A stretch of 64,000 nt of DNA from a bacterium (lineage in GTDB: Bacteria; Thermotogota; Thermotogae; Mesoaciditogales; Mesoaciditogaceae). Where the stretch lies: NCBI GenBank assembly GCA_021800445.1, contig JAJYYZ010000002.1, positions 60,199 through 124,198 of the forward strand, in the 5' to 3' direction. The translations under genes and the position numbers were made by a program. Within the stretch, counting starts at the first letter, position 1, and each line of letters starts with the position of its first letter. The notes under the pieces are model-generated. The model saw nothing but the letters and a program-made list of their open reading frames with translations, was not told the origin of the DNA and made no database searches. This document shows positions 1 through 8,206 of this stretch, in pieces.

Positions 1-2
1 AT

Positions 3-1016
3 ATAATATGGGTCGTTGTCTTTATTCTCGTTGGAATTACCTTTGGGATTTATTTCGGTTACAAGTTTTTGAAAAAACATTTAAGGCTTTTCACGATATT
101 TGTGAACTTTATTTTATGGTCATTTTTAGTCTTTTTCGTTTTTTTTGCACTTTACGAATCTTATTTCCCTGTGAAAGTGCACGATCTTAACTACACGAAT
201 ATCATCAAGGTTCAGCAAATAAAAGGAGATTTTTCATTTTACGCTGTCGGAAACACTTTTTACAACGTTGAATTCTTTGATGCGTTTGCATCTACAAATG
301 CAACGTCAAACTCAAAAAGTTTTGTCGTTGACCTCGGAAATATGGTTTATTCCGGAGATCTTTCGAAATATAAAATATTACTTAACGATCTTAAAAAAAT
401 AAAGATGCCATTTTTGGCCGTACCGGGTCCCAAAGAATTTTCAGATGGCGGTTATGCCAATTTTTATTCGATATTTGGAAGTTATGAATACACATTTCAT
501 GTTGGAAACACATTTTTTGTAACTTTGAATGTTGCAAACGATAAATTAACTCAATCGCAACTCGATTGGTTGTCAGACAGATTATCGAAGGCATCGACGT
601 ACGTTCACAAAATAGTTTTCATGCATTTTCCATCTTCTTGGATGGGGAAAAACGGTACAAGATTAGACGAGAAGACTTCGCAAAACTTCGAACGGATACT
701 TAAAAATAACGGAGTTGATCTTGTCGTATCGACTGGGAGAGCGAAAGGATATTTCACTTCTCCGATTCCGAATATTGAGATTGGTGGCAGAAGATACGCG
801 ATGGTAAGTGTAAATGGCAATTCGATTTCGGTAATTCAGAATGAATTGCCATCTTTGAAATCCAATTTCAATCAAGCCATGCAGAATCTGTCTGTTTACA
901 TTTACACTTTTTTGGTCATGGAATGGCCAATTATCGGTATAATAGCCATAGCAATTCTTATTCTCTGGTTTTTGTGGAAAAAATACAAAATAACCGTCAA
1001 AGTTGAGAAAAAATAA
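3..1016 (+). CDS. Membrane-anchored calcineurin-like phosphoesterase homologue, metal ligands lost (5' partial)
   Basis: The reading frame is open to the left edge of the window, so the protein starts upstream; a TTG at 69 would be only an internal start. Codons 3-68 encode a hydrophobic stretch (IIWVVVFILVG) that reads as a membrane helix. A second helix follows (FVNFILWSFLVFFVFF), then a globular domain of about 220 residues, then a C-terminal helix (IIGIIAIAILILWFLW) with a basic tail. The globular domain aligns with the metallophosphoesterase fold, but the metal-binding motifs are replaced: LGNMVYSGD where GDxVDxG is expected, PGPKE for GNHE, and TGRAKGY for GHxH; only the His of MHFP remains. 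It is therefore probably non-catalytic. The next gene, 20 bp downstream, is a genuine metallophosphatase. The function is unknown; fold assignment is moderately sure. Confidence 0.7.
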   Translation: MIWVVVFILVGITFGIYFGYKFLKKHLRLFTIFVNFILWSFLVFFVFFALYESYFPVKVHDLNYTNIIKVQQIKGDFSFYAVGNTFYNVEFFDAFASTNATSNSKSFVVDLGNMVYSGDLSKYKILLNDLKKIKMPFLAVPGPKEFSDGGYANFYSIFGSYEYTFHVGNTFFVTLNVANDKLTQSQLDWLSDRLSKASTYVHKIVFMHFPSSWMGKNGTRLDEKTSQNFERILKNNGVDLVVSTGRAKGYFTSPIPNIEIGGRRYAMVSVNGNSISVIQNELPSLKSNFNQAMQNLSVYIYTFLVMEWPIIGIIAIAILILWFLWKKYKITVKVEKK

Positions 1017-1036
1017 AAAAGTGTCGAGGTGTTTTT

Positions 1037-2584
1037 GTGAAAAATTTTGACTTGACAATTCTTACCACGACTGATATTCACGGTTACATATTTTCAATAG
1101 ACTATACGACAAAACATCCCATTGATTATGGATTGGCAAAGATTTCCACTGTGATAAAAAATGTCAGAATGACGGAAAATCACGTACTTTACTTTGATGA
1201 TGGAGATTCTATTCAGGGATCTCCTTTGGAATATTATCATGGAAATGTAGATAACTCAAAAGCAGATCCGACGATAAAAGCGCTTAATTATCTCAAGTGT
1301 GATGCCATGACCATAGGAAATCACGAATTCAATTTTGGAAGGAAAGTACTTGAAAAAGCCATTTCTGAAGCGGCATTTCCAATCACGTCCGCAAATATAG
1401 TTTACAGGGCAACCGGAAAACCGGCATTTGGAAAAGGTTACGTGATTTTCGATTTTGATGAAGGTCCTAAAGTGGCCTATTTGTGCCTTACGACGAAATA
1501 CATACCATTTTGGGAGGATCCAGAATACATAGAAGATATAGATTTTTTAGATCCCATCGAAACTGCCGAAGTTTACATCCGTGATTTGAAAAATTCAGGG
1601 GTAGATGTGATAATAGTGGGATATCACGGAGGATTTGAAAAAGATCCTGACAGTGGAGAGATCATATCAGAACTGACTGACGAAAACCAAGGATATGAGA
1701 TGGCGAATACTTTGGAAGAAGTCTCCGCTTACATTTTCGGACATCAGCATAAGTCTTTTGCCACAAAGATAAAAGATATCCCTGTTATAATGGCTTCATC
1801 TTGGGGAAAGGCTTTGGGAAAGATAGATTTGAAATTATCATTCGATGATAAATGGACCGTGCAATCAAGCGAAGTTAAACTTTTAAAGCCAGATCTTTTA
1901 TCTGACAAAGAAATGCTTAAAATGGAAAAGTCGTATCAAATTATCGTTCAAAAATGGCTTGATGAACCAATTGGAGAGGCAGCGGGAGATTTTTGTATAC
2001 CTGATGTGATGTACGCACGGACACATGAAACCGCACTTTTGAATCTTATAAACGATGTTCAACTTCATTATTCGGATGCTCAAATATCTGCAACCGCAAT
2101 TTTTTCTTCCGAAATTCGCGGCTGGAAAAAAGGAACGATAAGAAGAAGAGATGTTATGGGGGTGTATATCTTTTCAAATACCCTTAAAGTGTTTAGTCTA
2201 AAAGGTGTCGATATAAAAAACATGATCGAACATTCGGCCTCTTATTTTGATCTTAAAGACGGAAGAGTTGCTTCTTCAGGAGATCTTGCAGGATACAAAT
2301 ACAACATATTTAAAGGAATTTCTTACACGATGGATTTGACAAAGGAAAAAGGCAAAAGAGTTGTAAAACTCGAAATAAATGGAAGTACTCTCGATGAAAA
2401 TGCAGAATACACAATAGCCGTAAACAGTTATCAGGCAGGAGGAAACGGGGGATACACTATGTTTCTTGGCAAAAAGCCGATAAAAGAGATCAAGGTTCAG
2501 ATTGCCGATCTTATCATCGAATATATACAAAACATGAGAATAATCAAACCTGAAATTGAAGGCAGTTGGAATATAGTGTACTGA
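1037..2584 (+). CDS. 5'-nucleotidase / 2',3'-cyclic phosphodiesterase family metallophosphatase
   Basis: A protein of 515 residues with the two-domain UshA/YfkN architecture. The N-terminal metallophosphoesterase domain keeps its motifs: TTTDIHGY near residue 10, DDGDSIQGSP, GNHEFNFG, GYHGG and FGHQH. The C-terminal substrate-binding domain ends with the NSYQAGGNGGYTMF motif of 5'-nucleotidases. Enzymes of this family hydrolyse nucleoside monophosphates or cyclic nucleotides with two metal ions. Most relatives are exported, but here no signal peptide precedes the first motif, so a cytoplasmic location is inferred. The GTG at 1037 follows a weak GAGGTG. It sits 20 bp after the inactive phosphoesterase homologue and is probably co-transcribed with it. 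The exact substrate cannot be read from sequence. Confidence 0.85.
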   Translation: MKNFDLTILTTTDIHGYIFSIDYTTKHPIDYGLAKISTVIKNVRMTENHVLYFDDGDSIQGSPLEYYHGNVDNSKADPTIKALNYLKCDAMTIGNHEFNFGRKVLEKAISEAAFPITSANIVYRATGKPAFGKGYVIFDFDEGPKVAYLCLTTKYIPFWEDPEYIEDIDFLDPIETAEVYIRDLKNSGVDVIIVGYHGGFEKDPDSGEIISELTDENQGYEMANTLEEVSAYIFGHQHKSFATKIKDIPVIMASSWGKALGKIDLKLSFDDKWTVQSSEVKLLKPDLLSDKEMLKMEKSYQIIVQKWLDEPIGEAAGDFCIPDVMYARTHETALLNLINDVQLHYSDAQISATAIFSSEIRGWKKGTIRRRDVMGVYIFSNTLKVFSLKGVDIKNMIEHSASYFDLKDGRVASSGDLAGYKYNIFKGISYTMDLTKEKGKRVVKLEINGSTLDENAEYTIAVNSYQAGGNGGYTMFLGKKPIKEIKVQIADLIIEYIQNMRIIKPEIEGSWNIVY

Positions 2585-2692
2585 TTTAAGTCAAAGGTAA
2601 ATTTAGCGCATAGCCTGTGGCAGGTAGTTCGTGGCAAAAGAGTAAAAAGTGAATAGCAAGGAGTGAGAAAAATAGGCGGATAGTGGGATACG

Positions 2693-2720
2693 TTGGTTTT
2701 TATCACTTTGGTGTTAAAAT
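2693..2720 (+). promoter_or_regulatory. Predicted sigma-70 promoter of the cold-shock gene
   Basis: TTGGTT (2693-2698), a 16-bp spacer and TAAAAT (2715-2720) lie about 45 bp upstream of the cold-shock start codon. The inferred 5' leader is short, unlike the long cold-sensing leader of E. coli cspA. Confidence 0.45.
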
Positions 2721-2766
2721 ATGATCGTGGTTTGAGAAAACCAATTTCATTTGGGAGGCAAGGTAA

Positions 2767-2964
2767 ATGAAAGGTACTGTTAAGTGGTTCGATGCCAAGA
2801 AAGGCTATGGCTTCATAACGATGGAAGATGGAAATGACATCTTCGTGCACTACTCGGCTATCAAAATGGATGGTTACAAGAGTCTAAAAGAAAATCAGGC
2901 AGTCGTCTTTGACATCACAGAAGGGCCAAAAGGTAAACAGGCATCGAATGTAAGATCGGCTTGA
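2767..2964 (+). CDS. Cold-shock domain protein, CspA family
   Basis: A 65-residue protein consisting of a single cold-shock domain (five-stranded OB fold). It carries the RNP1 motif KGYGFI (near residues 12-17) and the RNP2 motif DIFVHYSAI. These proteins bind single-stranded RNA and DNA and act as RNA chaperones. The length fits the short Csp proteins of Thermotoga. The start is fixed by GGGAGG eight bases upstream of ATG 2767. It is a single-gene unit with its own predicted promoter and a strong rho-independent terminator directly after it. Confidence 0.93.
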   Translation: MKGTVKWFDAKKGYGFITMEDGNDIFVHYSAIKMDGYKSLKENQAVVFDITEGPKGKQASNVRSA

Positions 2965-2984
2965 ATCCAACCAAATTTATCTGA

Positions 2985-3010
2985 AGCCCGATGAAAAATC
3001 GGGCTTTTTT
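2985..3010 (+). terminator. Rho-independent terminator after the cold-shock gene
   Basis: An 8-bp perfect stem AGCCCGAT/ATCGGGCT (2985-2992 with 2998-3005), a five-base GAAAA loop and a T6 tract. It ends 16 bp before the start codon of the threonine aldolase gene, so that gene needs either read-through or a promoter I could not identify. Confidence 0.9.
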
Positions 3011-3026
3011 GACGAAAGGAGAGGGT

Positions 3027-4055
3027 ATGAAAATAATAGACATAAGAAGTGATACCGTTACATTACCGACCCCTAAAATGAGAGAAGCCATGTTCAAGGC
3101 GGAGGTCGGAGATGATGTTTACGGGGATGATCCGACTGTAATCGAACTTGAAAGATTGGCAGCCGAAAAGGTGGGAAAGGAAGCGGCTATTTTCGTCCCA
3201 TCTGGAACTTTTGGAAATGAACTTGCACTCCTTACTCACACCTTGCGCGGGGACGAGGTAATAGTCGACGATTATTCGCACATAATGATCCATGAAGCAG
3301 GTGCATCAGCCGTCATAGCCGGAGTTCAACTTAGAACATTCAGATCTACAAATGGTCATCCCGATCCCGACGAGATAGAAAATCTTATAAGAGAAAAGAA
3401 CATTCATTTCCCAAGGACAGGACTTATTTGTTTGGAAAATGCCCATGGTATGGGAACGGTAACGGATGTTGAAACGATGATGCGAATTCATGAAATAGCG
3501 AATTCTCGCGGAATACCGATTCACCTCGATGGAGCGAGAATTTTCAACGCGGCTTGTGCGCTTGGTGTTGACGCGAAAGAAATCGCAAAACACACAGATA
3601 GCGTCATGTTTTGTCTTTCGAAGGGGCTTGCCGCGCCAATAGGATCGATGCTTGCAGGAACAAAGGAATTCGTTGAAAAGGCAAGGAAGGGAAGAAAATT
3701 GATGGGTGGCGGCATGAGGCAGGCTGGAATAATCGCCGCTGCAGGTATAGTTGCGCTTAAAGATATGATACCCAGGCTGTGCGAAGATCATGAAAATGCG
3801 CGTTTACTCGCTGAAGGTCTTGAATCTTTGAATGGAATAGAAGTTTTTAAAAACAGACTTGATATAAACATGGTATTTTTCAGATTCAAAAATCATTTAA
3901 ACGATTGTGATTTTGTTTCTTACATGTTGAAACAAGGTATCAAGATAAATTCAGTTGAAAATGGTGAATATAGATTTGTCACGAACAAAGATGTATCAAG
4001 ATCAGATGTCATGTACGTGATCGAACGGGTGAAAACATATTTCAACCAAATTTGA
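3027..4055 (+). CDS. ltaE: Low-specificity L-threonine / L-allo-threonine aldolase
   Basis: This PLP enzyme cleaves L-threonine or L-allo-threonine into glycine and acetaldehyde. The protein has 342 residues, the family length, and begins with the characteristic IRSDTVTLPTPKMR. Other family landmarks are EVGDDVYGDDPT, FVPSGTFGNE, HLDGARIFNA and the PLP-lysine motif SKGLAAPIGS, followed by GGGMRQAG. ATG 3027 is chosen because GAAAGGAGAGG lies just upstream. An in-frame ATG at 2991 lies inside the terminator of the preceding gene and is rejected. It resembles my recollection of the Thermotoga maritima enzyme closely. Confidence 0.93.
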   Translation: MKIIDIRSDTVTLPTPKMREAMFKAEVGDDVYGDDPTVIELERLAAEKVGKEAAIFVPSGTFGNELALLTHTLRGDEVIVDDYSHIMIHEAGASAVIAGVQLRTFRSTNGHPDPDEIENLIREKNIHFPRTGLICLENAHGMGTVTDVETMMRIHEIANSRGIPIHLDGARIFNAACALGVDAKEIAKHTDSVMFCLSKGLAAPIGSMLAGTKEFVEKARKGRKLMGGGMRQAGIIAAAGIVALKDMIPRLCEDHENARLLAEGLESLNGIEVFKNRLDINMVFFRFKNHLNDCDFVSYMLKQGIKINSVENGEYRFVTNKDVSRSDVMYVIERVKTYFNQI

Positions 4056-4115
4056 TCCAATACGATAACATAAAATGTCATACTTTTTCAGAATCTGATT
4101 TGGGTTTCAAGGCTC

Positions 4116-4145
4116 TTTACTTATTATTCTACGCGAGTATATAAT
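4116..4145 (+). promoter_or_regulatory. Predicted promoter of the MFS transporter gene
   Basis: TTTACT (4116-4121), an 18-bp spacer and a consensus TATAAT (4140-4145), about 40 bp upstream of the TTG start at 4185. Confidence 0.55.
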
Positions 4146-4184
4146 ACAATTGTAAATTCAATCAAGTTTCAAGGAGATAGAATT

Positions 4185-5516
4185 TTGAAAGAGTTAAGAA
4201 GACTGTTTATATCTTTTGGCTTTCAAGGGGCTGCTTTCGGAGCGATAGGCGTTATTATAAGCCTTTTTGTCGTGATAGGGTTGGGAGGAAATGTCGCCAG
4301 CGGAAGTGTTGCTTCTGCATTTTACGCTCTCGGAAATTTGTTCGGTTCCATGATGGTCGGTGTTATCCTCGACAGGTACCAACATTTTTTTGAAGTCGTT
4401 TTCGTAAGTGCGCTCGCGGATGCGGTGGTAACCGTGTTGATGGCAATAGTTGCAAATATATATTTTTATTACGTTTTTGCATTGGTACTTGGCATCTTTG
4501 CCGCTATGATGGGTCCTGCCATAACGGTATACTTGAACAAAAAATTTGATGAAAACCTTTACCGAAAAAGAATAAATACCATGAACCTTTTTAACAGCGT
4601 TGGAGTTACGATAGGTACGTTCATAGGGGGTTTTTGGCTTTCTTACTTTCCGTTTATAACGCAAAGTGCCCAAAAGATGAAATTTGTATTCATAATATCA
4701 TCTTTGTTGTTAATCGTATCGACCATTCTATCTTCGGGATATATAAAAAAGAAAGAGTTTTTGAAAACTTTTAAAACCAAGAAATTTTTCCCAAACATGC
4801 ATTCTCTTGCCGATCACCTCGCCGCGATACCCCATAACGTCTTTTTCCCATTTAACTTAAGGGGGTTTAAGGTTGAAACTGGAAGATACATGGCAAGTAT
4901 ATTCATGATCTTTTTCGGTGCAAATATGATTTTTTCGATATTCTCGATATACTTAAACGAGGTTTTAAGAATAAGCAGCGGTACGATTTTCATGATATAC
5001 GGTTTAAACAACATTCTCACCAATACGGCCTATTTTTTGACAAACAAAATTGCAAGCAAAGTCAAAGACTCAATTCTTGTAAGGACTGCACTTTGGACAA
5101 GAGTTGTTTTGTTTTCTTCAATAGCAATTTCCGGATACATTATCCCAATCGGAATTTGGATCACGGTCGTTGCGTTCTTGATAATTGGATTTACATGGCC
5201 TTTCTTTTACATACCTACTACCGTGCACGTTACAAATCTTGCACTTCCAACAGATCGCGGTCGCATAATAGGACTATTCAACGTTGTCATAAATTTTGCT
5301 GTAATAGTGGCGTCTTTCATTTCTGGATACATAGCGCTTGAATTTGGATATGTAACCTCTTTTGTAGTTGGAATAATAGTTCTATTTTTGGGAGAAAGAC
5401 TTATACATAGATTGAACACGGCCATGCCTATTTCAAAAGAAAAAGTTGAAAAGATCTCGAACGATGGAAAAAGCGATAAATTGCAAAGTGATTTGGCCGC
5501 TCAAGAAAAATTATGA
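4185..5516 (+). CDS. MFS family transporter, substrate unknown
   Basis: A 443-residue polytopic protein with about twelve hydrophobic segments in two halves joined by a basic cytoplasmic loop around residues 185-235 (KKKEFLKTFKTKKF). The loop after the second helix carries a DRYQH element like the family's motif A (VGVILDRY), and the second half has the LPTDRGRIIG variant. This supports a major facilitator permease. TTG 4185 follows AAGGAGAT at a suitable distance. It is a monocistronic unit with its own predicted promoter. The charged C-terminal tail of about 35 residues is probably cytoplasmic. Nothing nearby indicates the substrate. Confidence 0.85.
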   Translation: MKELRRLFISFGFQGAAFGAIGVIISLFVVIGLGGNVASGSVASAFYALGNLFGSMMVGVILDRYQHFFEVVFVSALADAVVTVLMAIVANIYFYYVFALVLGIFAAMMGPAITVYLNKKFDENLYRKRINTMNLFNSVGVTIGTFIGGFWLSYFPFITQSAQKMKFVFIISSLLLIVSTILSSGYIKKKEFLKTFKTKKFFPNMHSLADHLAAIPHNVFFPFNLRGFKVETGRYMASIFMIFFGANMIFSIFSIYLNEVLRISSGTIFMIYGLNNILTNTAYFLTNKIASKVKDSILVRTALWTRVVLFSSIAISGYIIPIGIWITVVAFLIIGFTWPFFYIPTTVHVTNLALPTDRGRIIGLFNVVINFAVIVASFISGYIALEFGYVTSFVVGIIVLFLGERLIHRLNTAMPISKEKVEKISNDGKSDKLQSDLAAQEKL

Positions 5517-5521
5517 TATAC

Positions 5522-5550
5522 TTGATCAAATTTACATGAGCAAGTATAGT
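5522..5550 (+). promoter_or_regulatory. Predicted promoter of the valS-folC-ruvA operon
   Basis: TTGATC (5522-5527), a 17-bp spacer and TATAGT (5545-5550). The inferred transcript starts near 5557, only about 27 bp before the first in-frame start codon of valS, so a T-box leader is excluded. Confidence 0.6.
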
Positions 5551-5583
5551 ATACATTGAAAGATCATCTGTGATGGCTCTGTT

Positions 5584-8202
5584 TTGAAGGGAGGGAGTGG
5601 TCTAACGGCCACGATTTTTTTGGATAAGTTTTATTTGCCTCAAGAAAGCGAGAAAAAATGGTACAAAAAATGGGAAGAAAATGGATTTTTTGCGCCACAT
5701 CTGGGGAACGGAAAATTTTCCATGGTCATCCCACCACCGAACATAACCAATGTGCTTCATGTCGGTCATGCACTTAACATAGTACTTCAAGACGTTGTGA
5801 CAAGATATCAAAGAATGAAAGGCAAGGAAACTTTATGGGTACCAGGAGAAGATCATGCGGGCATCGCAACTCAGAATATAATCGTAAAAAAACTTGCCTT
5901 GGATGGGAAAACAAAAGAAGAAATAGGTTACGATGAATTTCTTGAAACAACCTGGGAATGGGCTAAAGAATATAAAGATAAGATAAAAAATCAGGTTAAA
6001 TCAATGGGCGCTTCCTGTGACTGGTCGAGAGAAAGATTTACGCTTGACGAAGGGCTGAGCAAGGCCGTAAGAAAAGTATTCGTCTCTCTTTACAAAAAAG
6101 GGCTTATATATAAAGGTAAATACATGATAAATTGGTGTCCGAGTTGCGGCACCGTTCTGTCGAATGAAGAGATAGAATATGAAAACGAACATTCCGAAAT
6201 TTATTATATAAATTATCCACTTGAATCTGGTGAAAACGTTGTTATTGCAACAACAAGACCGGAGACGATGCTGGGTGACACGGCAATCGCTGTTAACCCA
6301 AAAGATGAAAGGTATAAAGATATCATCGGGAAAAATGCGATTCTGCCGCTTGTCGGTCGTGTTATTCCTGTGATATCGGACGATTACGTGGATATGACCT
6401 TCGGTACAGGTGCTTTGAAAGTTACTCCGGCACATGATCCAAATGATTTCGAAATTGGTAAAAAACATAAACTTGAAGCAATAGAGATACTTGATGATGA
6501 GGCAAAAATATCTTTTGACGGGCCATACAAAGGATTGAGTCGAGAAAAAGCGAGAAAAGCCATAGTTTCCGATCTTAGAAATGGTGGATATCTCGTTAAA
6601 GTTGAAAAATACGATCATTCCGTCGGACATTGTTACAGATGTCATACTTCGGTTGAACCCAAAATATCAGATCAGTGGTTTGTCAGCATGAAATCTCTTG
6701 CTGAACCCGCAATACGTGCTGTTAAAGAAGGAAAGGTTAAATTTCACCCCGAACGGTGGGAAAAGGTCTATTTGAATTGGATGGAAGATGTTCACGATTG
6801 GTGCATATCAAGGCAACTTTGGTGGGGACACAGAATTCCTGTTTGGTATTGCGATGATTGCGGTCATCTTACCGTATCTGAAACAGATCCTGAAAAATGC
6901 GAATTTTGTGGTTCTACCCATATACATCAAGATAACGATGTGCTTGATACATGGTTTTCTTCTGCGCTATGGCCATTTTCAACCCTTGGCTGGCCCGAAG
7001 AAACAGAGGACCTGAGAAAATTTTATCCCACTGATTTACTCGTAACGGGTTTTGACATAATCTTTTTTTGGGTTGCAAGAATGATAGTCATGGGACTTGA
7101 ATTCATGGATGAAGTTCCATTTCACGATGTTTACATTCACCAACTTGTTCGTGACAAATTTGGAAAGAAGATGTCAAAATCTCTCGGAAATGGAATAGAT
7201 CCTAATGAAGTGATACAGAAATACGGTGCAGACGCAATGAGAATGACACTTGCAATGCTTGCAGCTCAGGGCAGAGATATAAATCTTGATGAACGTGCCT
7301 TTGAATCTTACATGCATTTTGCCAATAAAATATGGAATGCAAGTCATTTCGTTGAGATAAACACACAAAATGTAAAAATTGAGCATTTTCAGGGTTTAAC
7401 CATGGCTGATAGATGGATTTTATCAAGACTTAACATGGTCATAAAAGACGTCACAACCGCCCTTGAATCCTACGATTACAACATAGCAGCCCATGGAATT
7501 TACGATTTCTTCTGGGGCGATTTCTGTGATTGGTACATAGAACTTTCAAAGGTACAACTTGAAGATCCAAAACTCAGAGAAAATACGCAGCAGGTACTGC
7601 TTCATGTTTTGCAACAAAGTTTGAAGTTGCTTCATCCCTTTATGCCTTTCATTTCAGAAGAAATCTGGTCGAATTTCTTTGATGAATTTTTGATAAACGC
7701 CAGTTGGCCGATCGAAAAGCCAGAGTTTTATTTTGAAGATGATGGCTTTGATTTCCTTATGGAAACCATAAGAGGCATAAGGAATGTAAGATCTGACCTT
7801 GATTTGCCTCCTGCTTCCAAGATAAATGTCGTGATGGTGGGCAAGTCAAATTGGCCAAAAGACTCTCCATTTGAACTTTACATATCGAGGCTTGTGAATG
7901 CTTACAGCGTCGAGACTGCGAGGATAAAGCCCAAAAAAGGCATGACGGCGGCCATGAATTCCGATATGGAAATATTTGTGGTTATGGACGAACATTTTGA
8001 TTTCAACGGTGAAATAGTTCGATTGAATTCCAAAATAGTTAAAGCCGCTGAAGAATTTAGAAAACTCGATTCACGTCTTTCAAATGATGAGTTTTTAAAA
8101 AAGGCTTCCGCAGATGTTGTTGAAAAGGCCAAAAATGAAAAATTCGAGATCGAAAAAACCCTTAAAAGGCTTGATAACACACTCAGAAAGTTAAAGGAAT
8201 GA
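5584..8202 (+). CDS. valS: Valine--tRNA ligase
   Basis: A class I aminoacyl-tRNA synthetase that charges tRNA-Val. The reading frame is 872 residues, as usual for the family. The HIGH motif is HVGH (about residue 59), and KMSKS is at about 529-533. The editing (CP1) domain carries TTRPETMLGDTA, and zinc-type Cys pairs occur (CPSC, CDDC, CEFC). A C-terminal Lys/Glu-rich coiled coil of about 50 residues (the tRNA-binding arm) is present. The start is uncertain. The TTG at 5584 has no Shine-Dalgarno sequence before it, while a strong GGAGGGAG lies after it. The next standard in-frame start, TTG 5620, is about 25 bases beyond that site. It is first in an operon with folC and ruvA. Confidence 0.95.
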   Translation: MKGGSGLTATIFLDKFYLPQESEKKWYKKWEENGFFAPHLGNGKFSMVIPPPNITNVLHVGHALNIVLQDVVTRYQRMKGKETLWVPGEDHAGIATQNIIVKKLALDGKTKEEIGYDEFLETTWEWAKEYKDKIKNQVKSMGASCDWSRERFTLDEGLSKAVRKVFVSLYKKGLIYKGKYMINWCPSCGTVLSNEEIEYENEHSEIYYINYPLESGENVVIATTRPETMLGDTAIAVNPKDERYKDIIGKNAILPLVGRVIPVISDDYVDMTFGTGALKVTPAHDPNDFEIGKKHKLEAIEILDDEAKISFDGPYKGLSREKARKAIVSDLRNGGYLVKVEKYDHSVGHCYRCHTSVEPKISDQWFVSMKSLAEPAIRAVKEGKVKFHPERWEKVYLNWMEDVHDWCISRQLWWGHRIPVWYCDDCGHLTVSETDPEKCEFCGSTHIHQDNDVLDTWFSSALWPFSTLGWPEETEDLRKFYPTDLLVTGFDIIFFWVARMIVMGLEFMDEVPFHDVYIHQLVRDKFGKKMSKSLGNGIDPNEVIQKYGADAMRMTLAMLAAQGRDINLDERAFESYMHFANKIWNASHFVEINTQNVKIEHFQGLTMADRWILSRLNMVIKDVTTALESYDYNIAAHGIYDFFWGDFCDWYIELSKVQLEDPKLRENTQQVLLHVLQQSLKLLHPFMPFISEEIWSNFFDEFLINASWPIEKPEFYFEDDGFDFLMETIRGIRNVRSDLDLPPASKINVVMVGKSNWPKDSPFELYISRLVNAYSVETARIKPKKGMTAAMNSDMEIFVVMDEHFDFNGEIVRLNSKIVKAAEEFRKLDSRLSNDEFLKKASADVVEKAKNEKFEIEKTLKRLDNTLRKLKE

Positions 8203-8206
8203 TTTG

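Noticed and set aside
69..71. TTG 69 as the start of the first gene
   Set aside because: The frame is open to the window edge and the upstream codons encode a membrane helix, so the gene is 5' truncated.
663..1058. Long antisense reading frames opposite confident genes (here and at many other loci)
   Set aside because: They lack ribosome-binding sites and protein-like composition and mirror the codon structure of the real genes on the other strand.
2991..3026. Earlier ATG start for threonine aldolase
   Set aside because: It lies inside the rho-independent terminator of the cold-shock gene and has no ribosome-binding site.
5551..5620. T-box riboswitch upstream of valS
   Set aside because: The leader is only about 27 bases after a good promoter, and no T-box sequence or terminator is present.
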